Positions 1 through 7,658 of a DNA stretch of 39,508 nucleotides are shown here, in pieces. The DNA lies in NCBI GenBank assembly GCA_027082825.1, contig JALWTO010000048.1, positions 1-39,508 on the forward strand, given 5' to 3'. This DNA is from Acidilobaceae archaeon (lineage in GTDB: Archaea > Thermoproteota > Thermoprotei_A > Sulfolobales > Acidilobaceae). Below the pieces are notes generated by a model, which saw nothing but the letters and a program-made list of their open reading frames with translations, was not told where the DNA came from and searched no databases. The position numbers were made by a program, and so were the translations under genes. The first letter of the stretch is position 1. Each line of letters starts with the position of its first letter.

Positions 1-345
1 GTATTCTGTTGTATATCCTGGAGAAACATAGGCTTCAGCTATTTTTTCAAGTTTTTCCGGATTTCTTAAACCTGTTTCTTCTTCAAGTTCTCTTATTGCA
101 GTTTCTTTTGGATCCTCTCCTATAATACCAGTTCCAGCAGGAGCCTCAAGGATCCATTTTTTAACGGCAGGTCTATATTGTTTTAGAAGCCAGATTTTAC
201 CCTTATTTGATAAGGGGAGAACAGCAACTGTATGAGGTCTGAATTTCAGCCTGAAGACTTCCATTTCTCTTTTATTAGGAAGAATCATCTTTTCTAGCTC
301 AACTAGTATTTTGTCCCTAAAGTTAAATACCTCTTTAACCGACAT
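1..345 (-). CDS. Nudix hydrolase, ADP-ribose pyrophosphatase-like (partial, C-terminus outside window)
   Basis: 115 codons are visible from an ATG at 345 to the left edge, so the C-terminus is missing. A complete Nudix box lies at residues 71-93: G71, E77, then REL-EEE-TGL at 85-93, exactly the GX5EX7REUXEEXGU spacing. The N-terminal part (PHTVAVLPLSNKGKIWLLKQ, then YRPAVKKWILEAPAG) is the usual beta-rich lead-in of ADP-ribose pyrophosphatase-type members, which hydrolyse nucleoside diphosphates linked to another moiety using divalent metal. Substrate is inferred only from this resemblance. It is divergent from the gene at 622 across a 276-nt spacer with an AT-rich minus-strand leader near 363-372. 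Confidence 0.85.
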   Translation of the reverse strand, partial: MSVKEVFNFRDKILVELEKMILPNKREMEVFRLKFRPHTVAVLPLSNKGKIWLLKQYRPAVKKWILEAPAGTGIIGEDPKETAIRELEEETGLRNPEKLEKIAEAYVSPGYTTEY

Positions 346-621
346 GACACATCGACCATGGTTATATTATGTGTTCAAAAATATTAGCGTTTTAAAACAA
401 AGTTCAAGTACTATATGATAGATGGTTCCATGACCGTTAATTCAAAACAACTTGAAATACTCTGTCCCAAATTGATGAGGTTCTCTATTAGTAAAAGAAA
501 TCATACTTTCTTTAATCTTGATGCTGAATAGAACTTCTCTTTAGGAAATACCGTGAGAACTCAATAAATTTAGGAATATTTTTCAAGATCCAATTATAGA
601 TTAAATAGTGGTGACAAGGTT

Positions 622-2019
622 TTGGTTAAGATTCCTGTTGAACCTTATAGGATCAGAATGATAGAACCTGTAAAACTTCTTCCTAGAGATGAAAGGCTCA
701 AGAGATTGGTTAGTGCATCATGGAATGTCTTTAGACTTAAGTCCGAGGATATTTTCATAGATCTCCTTACTGATAGTGGAACGGGTGCAATGAGTATCTA
801 TCAATGGGCAGCGCTGATGATGGGAGATGAGGCATATGCTGGTGCAAGGAGTTGGTTTAACTTTGAGAAAACTGTTAGAGAAGTTTTGGGTATCGAATAT
901 GTTCTTCCAGTTCATCAGGGAAGAGCAGCAGAAAGGATCCTTTACACAACACTTATGGATAAACGAGGTGCGAAGGTAGTTCCTGCGAACACTCATTTTG
1001 ACACAGGAAGGGCAGTAGTACTAAATCATAGAGGTATACCTATAGATCTTCCAGTTCCAGAGGCAAAGAAGCCTAACATTGAGGCTCCTTTCAAAGGAGA
1101 TATGAATGTTTCAGCACTTAGGAAGCTAATAGAAAAGAAAGGAGCAGATAACATAGCGTTTATACTCTTGGTTCTCACAAATAATACTATAGGAGGGCAA
1201 CCAGTTTCAATAGAGAATATAAGGACTGTAAGAGAGGTATCTGAAGAGTATAATATTCCTCTTGTTATGGATATATGCAGATTTGCCGAAAATGCTTATT
1301 TTATAAAAACTAGAAATGAAAGATATAAGAACAGGAGTATAAAGGAGATAGTTAAGGAAATGCTTTCATATGGAGACCATTTTATAATGAGTGCAAAGAA
1401 AGACGGTCTAGCTAATATAGGAGGTTTTATAGGGACCAGAAGCAGAGAACTATATGAAGAGCTTGCAGGAAGAGTTGTTCTAGAAGAGGGGTTTATAACC
1501 TATGGTGGGCTTGCAGGAAGAGATCTTGAAGCGATAGCCCAAGGGCTTAAAGAAGTCGTTGATGAAAGTTATTTGAAACATAGAATAGAACAGGTAAGAT
1601 ATTTTGGAGAACTTATGGAAGAGTTAGGAGTCCCTGTGGTGAAGCCTATCGGAGGTCATGCTGTGTATGTTGATGTGTTAGAGGCATTACCCAATATGCC
1701 TAGAGAGCAGTTTCCTGCTGATGCTTTGGCTGCATTTCTTTATTTAGAAACTGGAGTTAGAGCAGTAGGTCTTGGAGCCTTGGCTTTTGCCAGGGAAGAA
1801 AACGGCAATGTGGCATATCCAGATTTTGAGTTATTACGTTTAGCAGTCCCTAGAAGAACATATACAAATTCACAGCTAGAATACGTTGCAAAAGGTCTCG
1901 CTAATCTCTTGTGGAAAAAAGAGAAAATAAAGGGGTTAAAGATAGTCTGGGAGCCTAAAGTAAAAGGGGTTAGACATTTCCTTGCCAAATTATCTCCAAT
2001 TGAAAAAGTCTTGCTTTAA
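622..2019 (+). CDS. Beta-eliminating lyase: tryptophanase / tyrosine phenol-lyase family
   Basis: PLP-dependent fold-type I lyase that splits an aromatic amino acid to indole or phenol plus pyruvate and ammonia. Seen: TDSGTGAMS at 50-58, SWFNFEKTVREVLG, the PLP lysine motif SAKKDGLANIGGF with K260 as Schiff-base lysine, and C-terminal ELLRLAVPRRTYT. At 465 aa it is of family length (about 455-475). Specificity is unclear: NIGGF after the lysine and PRR near the C-terminus resemble tyrosine phenol-lyase, but the segment GVRAVGLGALAFARE lacks the arginine that I recall binding the phenol ring in that enzyme and looks more like tryptophanase. TTG start with GGTGA at 610-614; TATA-like ATTATAGA near 594. 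Single gene, probably catabolic. Confidence 0.9.
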   Translation: MVKIPVEPYRIRMIEPVKLLPRDERLKRLVSASWNVFRLKSEDIFIDLLTDSGTGAMSIYQWAALMMGDEAYAGARSWFNFEKTVREVLGIEYVLPVHQGRAAERILYTTLMDKRGAKVVPANTHFDTGRAVVLNHRGIPIDLPVPEAKKPNIEAPFKGDMNVSALRKLIEKKGADNIAFILLVLTNNTIGGQPVSIENIRTVREVSEEYNIPLVMDICRFAENAYFIKTRNERYKNRSIKEIVKEMLSYGDHFIMSAKKDGLANIGGFIGTRSRELYEELAGRVVLEEGFITYGGLAGRDLEAIAQGLKEVVDESYLKHRIEQVRYFGELMEELGVPVVKPIGGHAVYVDVLEALPNMPREQFPADALAAFLYLETGVRAVGLGALAFAREENGNVAYPDFELLRLAVPRRTYTNSQLEYVAKGLANLLWKKEKIKGLKIVWEPKVKGVRHFLAKLSPIEKVLL

Positions 2020-2212
2020 TCATAAGCGCTCTAAGGTTATCATCATAGCAATGTTTCTCTTAGAATAAATGAATAAATAATAAAGATACGCCAATTGCTT
2101 TTTTAGCATTGGGATAATTTGTTTAGAAAAGCTTATTAAGGTTTGTTGTTTTCTCAATAACCTCAAATATTATTTTCTTCTTTACACTCTTTTAATGGAG
2201 GAGTGGTGAGAC

Positions 2213-3664
2213 ATGAGTCATATAGAGCTTAAAAAAATCGACAGGTACGTGTGGATGATACCTAAAGGCGTCAAAGGATGTATGAACGTTCCAAGCATAA
2301 TATATGCCGATGATGTTCTTTTAGAAAAAATGAAAGGAGACCTAACACTAGTTCAAGCAGCAAATGTGGCTTGCTTACAAGGCATACAGAAGTATAGCCT
2401 TGTTATGCCAGATGGACATCAGGGATACGGCTTTCCTATAGGTGGTGTTGCAGCAATGGCCATAGACGAGGATGGAGTCATAAGTCCTGGAGGAGTAGGC
2501 TATGACATTAACTGTGGTGTCAGGCTTATTAGAACAGAGCTAAGAGTTGAGGATGTAAGGCCCAAGATAAAGGAGCTAGTAGATACAATCTATAGAAACG
2601 TGCCTAGCGGTCTTGGAAGAGGAGGGAAGCTTAAGTTAACGGTTTCTGAGCTAGACAAGGTGCTTTCAGAAGGAGTTATGTGGGCAGTTAATAAGGGTTA
2701 TGCTTGGGCAGAGGATCCAGAATACATAGAGGAAAGAGGAAGTTGGAAGTTGGCTGACCCTTCCTTTGTAAGTCAGACGGCTAAGAGAAGAGGTTCTCAA
2801 CAATTAGGAACCCTAGGAAGTGGAAACCATTTTCTAGAGGTACAAGTTGTTGATAAGATATATGACGAGAAAGTGGCTAAATTCTTTGGAATGAATGAAG
2901 AGGGACAAGTTGTTGTCATGATCCATACAGGAAGTAGAGGATTAGGACATCAAGTTGCTAGTGATTATCTAATTGTCATGGAGAGGGTCATGAGGAGATA
3001 TGGAATTAAACCTCCAGATAGGGAGTTAGCAAGCGTTTCTTATTCGGCTAAAGAAGCTCAGAATTATATTAAGGCAATGGCTTCAGCCGCAAATTTTGCA
3101 TGGACTAATAGGCAGTTAATAACTCACTGGACCAGAGAGAGCTTTAAGGCAGTATTTCATAAAGACCCTGATAAACTTGACATGAAAATTATATATGATG
3201 TAGCTCATAATATAGCTAAGCTTGAGGAACATCATGTAGATGGAAAGAGGAGAAGGCTAATAGTCCATAGAAAAGGTGCTACTAGGGCATTCCCTCCAGG
3301 TCACAGTGAAGTACCTAAGGCCTATAGAGATGTAGGACAACCTGTACTTATTCCGGGAAGTATGGGAACAGCCAGTTATGTGCTTGTTGGTTCTTCTGAG
3401 GGAAGCAAAAGCTGGTTTACTGCTCCTCATGGAGCTGGCAGATGGATGAGTAGAGCTAAAGCAAAAAGAACTAGACATTATGCTGAAGTTGTGAAAGAGA
3501 TACAAAAGAAGGGTATTTATTTGAGAGCAAGCAATAGGGCTACTGTTGTAGAAGAAATGCCAGAGGCATATAAAGATGTGGATAAGGTAGCACAGGTGGC
3601 CAATGCCGTAGGAATAGGGAAACTTGTAGTTAGGCTTAGACCCTTAGGAGTTACAAAGGGTTGA
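2213..3664 (+). CDS. rtcB: RNA-splicing ligase RtcB
   Basis: GTP- and Mn-dependent ligase that joins 2',3'-cyclic phosphate and 5'-OH RNA ends, needed for tRNA exon joining after intron removal in archaea. All key motifs are present: PDGHQGYGFPIGG (67-78), GVGYDINCGVR with metal ligands D98 and C101, GSGNHFLEV with N205/H206, HTGSRGLGHQ with H238, AHN at H332, and HGAGR whose H406 is the expected guanylylated histidine. 483 aa, matching intein-free archaeal RtcB. ATG start preceded by a very strong GGAGGAGTGGTGA at 2196-2208. A TATA-like CTTATTAAG lies near 2131-2139. Monocistronic. Confidence 0.97.
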   Translation: MSHIELKKIDRYVWMIPKGVKGCMNVPSIIYADDVLLEKMKGDLTLVQAANVACLQGIQKYSLVMPDGHQGYGFPIGGVAAMAIDEDGVISPGGVGYDINCGVRLIRTELRVEDVRPKIKELVDTIYRNVPSGLGRGGKLKLTVSELDKVLSEGVMWAVNKGYAWAEDPEYIEERGSWKLADPSFVSQTAKRRGSQQLGTLGSGNHFLEVQVVDKIYDEKVAKFFGMNEEGQVVVMIHTGSRGLGHQVASDYLIVMERVMRRYGIKPPDRELASVSYSAKEAQNYIKAMASAANFAWTNRQLITHWTRESFKAVFHKDPDKLDMKIIYDVAHNIAKLEEHHVDGKRRRLIVHRKGATRAFPPGHSEVPKAYRDVGQPVLIPGSMGTASYVLVGSSEGSKSWFTAPHGAGRWMSRAKAKRTRHYAEVVKEIQKKGIYLRASNRATVVEEMPEAYKDVDKVAQVANAVGIGKLVVRLRPLGVTKG

Positions 3665-3715
3665 GTGTAGTGAATAAGTCAAGAAGTCTAGTTTAACCGT
3701 CTTTGAGGGGATTTA

Positions 3716-4933
3716 TTGAGCGAACAACAAGAAAAAGAGATAAAAAAGATTGTAGGTTTTATAGGATTTTTTCTAGTAATAATTTTACTCATGACTAACA
3801 TTCTGCTATCAAAAGAGTTCTTAGCTTCACATTCACAAATATATCCAATAGTAGCTGCTTCTGGAGCTATCTTTTCAAGCGTACTTTTGGCTGAATCTTT
3901 AGGCATAACTCCCGCAGTATTTGAAATGCTTTTAGGATTTGCTGTGGGTCTAACTGGTGTCAGGTCTTCTGGGCCTTTGGAGATACTAGGTTTAATGGGA
4001 AGTGCCTCTGTTATGTTTTTTGCTGGCCTCGAAATGGACTTAGAAACTTTGGGTAAAACCTTTAAGAGAAGTTTGATTATGGGATTGCTTAGCTTCATTG
4101 CACCTCTAGTGGCCACAACCTTAATTTTGATTCTTATGGGCTATAATTTCAAAGTATCTCTTATGATAGCAACAGGGGTGTCTACCACAAGTGTTGCAGT
4201 AGTTTATTCCATATTTAGAAAAATGAATGTTCTTAAAGATAAATCTGGTCAATCTCTCCTAGCAGCAACTATGGTCGCAGATATATTAAGTATAGTCACA
4301 TTTAGTATAATAATGATGAAAGTCAGTTATCTTCTTATAGTTTATGTGGCATCTATTGTAATAGTTCCTCCAGCATTAGGTAGAGCACTTAAGAAAATGC
4401 CTAAGCTTGCTCATGAGGCTGAGGTCAAACTAATTATCACTATACTTCTAATAGTGATATTGTTTTCAGAAGTTGCAGGTATTCATGCAGTTCTCTATTC
4501 ATTTGCTTTGGGCTTAGCTTTTTCTGGCATGGGTTCTCTTAGAAAGGAAGTCCTTGATAAGCTCGAGGGTATAGTCTTTGGATTTCTAGCACCGATGTTT
4601 TTCACATCAGCAGGCATAGTGATAGCTGGTGCGAGACCAACATCATACATTTTAATAACAGCAATACTTTTAGGTATAAGTTATCCTGCAAAGGTTTTGG
4701 CAAGCTACATAGGTCTAAAGGCCTTCTGCGAAAATATACCTAAGAAACTTTTTAGAATCTCAAATATTTTCGCTGCAAGACTAACAATGTCGACAATAAT
4801 AGCATATGCAGGCCTGGCAAGTGGTCTCCTTTCTCCTGAGGTCTCTGGAGGAATAATGCTTTCTGCAATAATAGCAACACTAATCTCCGGAATAGTAGTT
4901 AATGAAAACGTTTTTGCTGAAGAGGAACTTTAA
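3716..4933 (+). CDS. Cation/proton antiporter, CPA2/Kef family membrane domain
   Basis: 405-aa polytopic membrane protein, about 12-13 hydrophobic segments, no cytosolic TrkA/RCK domain. The family signature around LLGFAVGLTG, SASVMFFAGLEMDLE and TGVSTTSVAVVYS matches Na+/H+ or K+/H+ exchangers of the CPA2 (NapA/Kef) group. In the transport helix, where CPA2 proteins normally have two adjacent acids or Asn-Asp, this protein reads MVADILSIV, so only D189 is acidic and an Ala precedes it. TTG start; GAGGGG at 3705-3710 is the ribosome site. Starts 51 nt after rtcB. Physiological ion not determinable. Confidence 0.85.
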   Translation: MSEQQEKEIKKIVGFIGFFLVIILLMTNILLSKEFLASHSQIYPIVAASGAIFSSVLLAESLGITPAVFEMLLGFAVGLTGVRSSGPLEILGLMGSASVMFFAGLEMDLETLGKTFKRSLIMGLLSFIAPLVATTLILILMGYNFKVSLMIATGVSTTSVAVVYSIFRKMNVLKDKSGQSLLAATMVADILSIVTFSIIMMKVSYLLIVYVASIVIVPPALGRALKKMPKLAHEAEVKLIITILLIVILFSEVAGIHAVLYSFALGLAFSGMGSLRKEVLDKLEGIVFGFLAPMFFTSAGIVIAGARPTSYILITAILLGISYPAKVLASYIGLKAFCENIPKKLFRISNIFAARLTMSTIIAYAGLASGLLSPEVSGGIMLSAIIATLISGIVVNENVFAEEEL

Positions 4934-4967
4934 AATTGTGCATTGAATTCATTATTCCTAACAGGAG

Positions 4968-5168
4968 ATGAAAAGATTGGAGAGGAGAGAGAAGCATTTT
5001 GGGCTTGTAGGAATAGTTTCAGTTGTTCTGATTTCTGTAGGAATAGTGCTTTTTGGCGTTAGTGTTTATCTGGCTCTTAGAAATCTTTTGGTGGCAAGCC
5101 TTGTAGCATTGGCAGCAGGCTTCGCTACACTTACTTCTGGTGCTGAAATAGCCAAAGAAGTCAAGTAG
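4968..5168 (+). CDS. Small membrane protein, two predicted transmembrane helices, unknown function
   Basis: 66 aa: a basic N-terminus (KRLERREKH), then two hydrophobic helices (about residues 12-34 and 36-58) and a short charged tail. No family recognised. It follows the antiporter by 34 nt and could be co-transcribed. Start uncertain: AGGAG at 4963-4967 touches the ATG directly, whereas the in-frame TTG at 4977 (codon 4) would have a normal 9-nt spacing. The stop overlaps the convergent gene at 5161 by 8 nt. Confidence 0.6.
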   Translation: MKRLERREKHFGLVGIVSVVLISVGIVLFGVSVYLALRNLLVASLVALAAGFATLTSGAEIAKEVK

Positions 5169-5796
5169 AAAGCATTATTTCGATAAATTTTATGACAACA
5201 TATGCATATGAAAGAACAGCTATAATTATCAATGTAGGAACTACAAAGCCTACAAGAGTTCCTAGAAATAAAATGAAAAGTCTAACATCTCTTGAAGCGA
5301 GAGGAGGGATTATGCCTATAAGTGCTGGATGTTTATCCAGTTTTAGTTCAGTGATTCCATGAAAATATGTGACAAGAAGGTCTCCCGACATTGCTAAGAA
5401 CACAGAAAGGATCATTAGGGGTAAAATATTTGAGCCCTTCCAAAGAAAAGACCAAAGAATTCCAAAATAAATACATATATCGACAAATCTATCAAGCATT
5501 GTATCTAAATATCCACCTCGAGGAGAGCTTATGTTTCGGGCTCTAGCAAGCTCGCCGTCAACACCATCGATTATGGAGCTTGTTTCTAGAAATATGGCCC
5601 CCCATATTAAGTGTCCTTGAGAATAAAATATGGCCGAGACCATTCCTATAAGAAAAGATGTCAAGGAAACTTGATTTGGTGTTATTGGAATTTCATGTTC
5701 TAATATAAAGTTTGTTATTCTATTAGAAATTCTTCTGTTCAAATACCGTGAAATCGGTCCGTCAGTAGTCTTTCCCTTAACTGCTCCTTTAGTCAC
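5161..5796 (-). CDS. CDP-alcohol phosphatidyltransferase; probable CDP-inositol:inositol-1-phosphate transferase (DIPP synthase)
   Basis: 211-aa integral membrane enzyme with a perfect CDP-alcohol transferase motif: D77, D80-G81, A84-R85, G94, D98 and D102 in the required DX2DGX2ARX8GX3DX3D spacing, then several hydrophobic helices. Family members join a CDP-alcohol to a second alcohol. The gene sits 12 nt behind a sugar-phosphate-type nucleotidyltransferase on the same strand; in hyperthermophiles these two activities, often fused, make di-myo-inositol phosphate phosphate from inositol-1-phosphate. That context is the basis of the call. The main alternative is a phospholipid head-group transferase such as archaetidylinositol phosphate synthase. 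GTG start with GGAGATG upstream. Confidence 0.75.
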   Translation of the reverse strand: MTKGAVKGKTTDGPISRYLNRRISNRITNFILEHEIPITPNQVSLTSFLIGMVSAIFYSQGHLIWGAIFLETSSIIDGVDGELARARNISSPRGGYLDTMLDRFVDICIYFGILWSFLWKGSNILPLMILSVFLAMSGDLLVTYFHGITELKLDKHPALIGIIPPLASRDVRLFILFLGTLVGFVVPTLIIIAVLSYAYVVIKFIEIMLST

Positions 5797-5808
5797 TTCT
5801 TCATCTCC

Positions 5809-6564
5809 TCATATTAATTTGAAAAACTTTATGATAAATTTTTCATCTATTCTTTTAATGACATTAGTTGCCTTGAATATAAGCTCAGAGAAAGTATCAA
5901 CATCAATCCAATCAGATCTTGTGACATCGGCTATGCATATCTCTGTCTTTCTTGCTAGATGATTCATTATCTCTGAAACGGTTAAGGCACCGCTTTTATA
6001 TGCTTCTTTTATAATATCTAAAGATTCCTTTCTAAAAGCAAAAACTCCAGTATCTATAAAATCATGTCTCTTAATTTTTTTACCAAAGAACTTAGCATAC
6101 TTGTTGTCATATGAAATTATTTTTGTGGCCTCGTTGATATCAACCCAGTTTGGGTCTTTATCTCCTGCAACTGAGAGTGAACATTCGTTTAACATGTTAA
6201 AAGACTTTAATGGTAGAGAAGGTTCGAAAATATGGTCACCCATTGTAAGTATAACCTCATTTTCCCCAGAAGTGAATGCACTTTTCAGTCCTATAAGGAG
6301 ACTCGATCCGTTCTCCTCCCAGTAGTTCCATAAAATTTCTATCTTAGTTGTAATAGAGCTCAAGTATGCCATGACTCTTTCTATATATGTCTTATGCCAA
6401 GGGTTTACAACTATATATATGTTATTCACTCCGATTGACACGAGAGAGCTTAATGGATAATATAAGAGAGGTTTGGAAAACATAACTATGGGTTTGGGTG
6501 GATATACAAACCCTAACCTTCTTCCCATACCTGCTGCAAGTATCACTGCAGCTCTTGGCTTCAG
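5809..6564 (-). CDS. Nucleotidyltransferase; probable CTP:inositol-1-phosphate cytidylyltransferase (IPCT), CTG start proposed
   Basis: NTP-transferase fold with the N-terminal loop AAGMGRRLG, then PPKPIV and TMGDH as expected for nucleotide and metal binding. About 250 aa. Neighbouring CDP-alcohol transferase suggests it supplies CDP-inositol for di-myo-inositol phosphate synthesis. Start: the first conventional start is GTG at 6546, but this removes the first beta strand. Six codons upstream is CTG at 6564, giving KPRAAVILAAG; AGGTGA at 6571-6576 lies 6 nt before CTG and would be too far (24 nt) from GTG, and an in-frame TGA lies just upstream. A CTG start is therefore inferred; 6546 is the conservative alternative. 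Confidence 0.75.
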   Translation of the reverse strand: MKPRAAVILAAGMGRRLGFVYPPKPIVMFSKPLLYYPLSSLVSIGVNNIYIVVNPWHKTYIERVMAYLSSITTKIEILWNYWEENGSSLLIGLKSAFTSGENEVILTMGDHIFEPSLPLKSFNMLNECSLSVAGDKDPNWVDINEATKIISYDNKYAKFFGKKIKRHDFIDTGVFAFRKESLDIIKEAYKSGALTVSEIMNHLARKTEICIADVTRSDWIDVDTFSELIFKATNVIKRIDEKFIIKFFKLI

Positions 6565-6609
6565 ATCTGATCACCTTTTGATTTTTATTTTAATGTTTTT
6601 AGAACTAAA

Positions 6610-6761
6610 ATGTTATCCCCATAAGATACTTAGCGTTATCAGTTCTTCTTATAGCATCGTTATATTATGCTGCAGCTACAGAAGAAAGGTTATTCATAGT
6701 CATTGCTTTCATTCCAGCATTGGTTATTCCTCATAAAAATAGAGGAGAGGGAACTCATTGA
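6610..6761 (+). pseudogene. Possible small membrane-protein ORF needing one frameshift at CCCC (6617-6620)
   Basis: From 6621 to the TGA at 6759-6761 one plus-strand frame reads 46 residues with two hydrophobic stretches (RYLALSVLLIASLYYAAA and ERLFIVIAFIPALVIPH) and a polar tail. No start codon occurs in this frame after its upstream TAA. An ATG at 6610 is in another frame and would join it if the CCCC run had one more C, giving a 50-aa protein. A TATA-like ATTTTAATG precedes the ATG. It could be a decayed gene, a programmed frameshift, a sequencing error, or chance. Confidence 0.3.
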
Positions 6762-6884
6762 GTACTTAGGGAAAAATATCTAAACTATATGAAGAATGCG
6801 CCTACCCTGATACCGGGTTTAAGAAAATTAATAATTAAAAATATCAAACCTAGGAGTAGTTAACGCAGTAATATTCACAATGAG

Positions 6885-6928
6885 TGGCGGGCCCGCCGGG
6901 ATTTGAACCCGGGACCCCAGCTCCGAAG
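6885..6928 (-). repeat. 3' half of a tRNA-Arg (UCG anticodon loop), probable integration-site (att) remnant
   Basis: The minus strand carries exactly 44 nt of a tRNA: anticodon loop CUUCGGA, the 3' strand of the anticodon stem, a 4-nt variable region, a complete T arm (CCGGG/CCCGG), the 3' acceptor strand CGGGCCC and GCCA. No matching 5' half (GGGCCCG...GAGC) occurs within the next several hundred bases. The last 31 nt (6885-6915) are identical to the 3' end of the intact tRNA-Arg(GCG) at 8184-8261. SSV-type archaeal integrases recombine in the 3' half of tRNA genes from the anticodon loop to the end, so an att fragment is the simplest reading. A split-tRNA 3' half is less likely. Confidence 0.8.
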
Positions 6929-7129
6929 ACTGATTCGGTAAGATGCATCTATTACTTAATATGTGGGTTATGTTTTTATATGTCATTAAAGTAAAGCCTA
7001 ACCCATTATAGAATAATCTCAGATTTAATAATCCTAGTAAACATAGCATCCTAATAGAGAAAACTTAAAATGGCTTAAAAATTGATACCAAACAAGCTGC
7101 CATAGAAGTTCTTAAGAAGTCTTTAGGCC

Positions 7130-7260
7130 GTTCACCTGAACCGTGTCCTCATTCATCAAATTATATCATACCGTATCAGACACGGCTGGGCTCATCACGG
7201 TCTCCTCGGGGCCACCTACGGGAGCCTTTATACTCCCCTCGGGAACCCCGAGGTCAGAAA
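7130..7260. other. GC-rich structured region with mutually exclusive hairpins (candidate ncRNA or regulatory leader)
   Basis: No gene is seen between 6929 and 7418. Within it, 7237-7243 (CCTCGGG) pairs with 7247-7253 (CCCGAGG) across a 3-nt loop. Alternatively 7204-7211 (CCTCGGGG) pairs with 7246-7253 (CCCCGAGG), enclosing an inner stem 7220-7224/7233-7237. These two folds exclude each other. A further 7-bp inverted repeat joins 7141-7147 and 7179-7185. On the minus strand a box C-like GTGATGA (7198-7192), 12 nt and CTGA (7179-7176) have exact C/D-guide spacing, followed by TGATGA (7158-7153), but the final D box is missing. Confidence 0.4.
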
Positions 7261-7365
7261 GATGCATTTCGACACAAAAAACTACAGTTTAACGTTTCAG
7301 CCCCTAGTATGTTCAAAGAGATGCTTTGAGTCATATGAGCACCAAGGCCTTAACTGGAGTATAAG

Positions 7366-7411
7366 ATATATTTAAGGATAGGTTTCTGAGGTTATACTGG
7401 GTTTGGAGGTG
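7366..7411 (+). promoter_or_regulatory. Promoter and ribosome site of the DUF5678-type gene
   Basis: TATA-like GATATATTTAAGG at about 7366-7378, followed by GGAGGTG at 7405-7411, which is 7 nt before the TTG start at 7419. The distance puts transcription initiation near 7398-7402, so a short leader carrying the ribosome site is expected. Confidence 0.55.
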
Positions 7412-7418
7412 TAATACC

Positions 7419-7628
7419 TTGGCTACCTTAAAGAAAGCTGTGCAGCCGATCAAGCCCGGTGAGTTGGACAAGGTTCCGCTAGGCTACTGGGCTGCTGTAG
7501 TGGATGGTCGTGTTGTTGCTTGGGCTAGGACTCTAAAGGAGTTACGCGAGATAATGGCTCAGAGAGGCTGCATGAAAGACGAGTATGGAGTTATTAAAGT
7601 CCCAAGCCACGATCTACTAGTTGTCTGA
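7419..7628 (+). CDS. DUF5678-like small protein
   Basis: 69 aa. The central segment GYWAAVVDGRVVAWARTLKELREI, split around the VVDGRVV strand, is the typical DUF5678 pattern (strand-strand-helix, often in genes next to retropepsin-like proteins in archaea). Function unknown; pairing with the following gene suggests a two-gene module, possibly regulatory or toxin-antitoxin-like, which is inference. TTG start with GGAGGTG 7 nt upstream. Codons are more G+C-rich (for example CCCGGTGAG, CTGTGCAGCCG) than in flanking genes, consistent with recent transfer. 30 nt separate it from the next gene. Confidence 0.7.
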   Translation: MATLKKAVQPIKPGELDKVPLGYWAAVVDGRVVAWARTLKELREIMAQRGCMKDEYGVIKVPSHDLLVV

Positions 7629-7658
7629 ATACAAGGCATATTTCAAAGGTTTTGAGTA

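Noticed and set aside
470-530. TGATGA and CTGA about 50 nt apart upstream of the beta-eliminating lyase gene (possible C/D sRNA)
   Set aside because: No D'/C' pair with proper spacing and no terminal stem beside the boxes; likely chance in AT-rich DNA.
6828-7049. 73-codon minus-strand frame over the tRNA-Arg fragment
   Set aside because: It translates through the tRNA T arm and acceptor (CCGGG...), has no ribosome site and no protein-like pattern.
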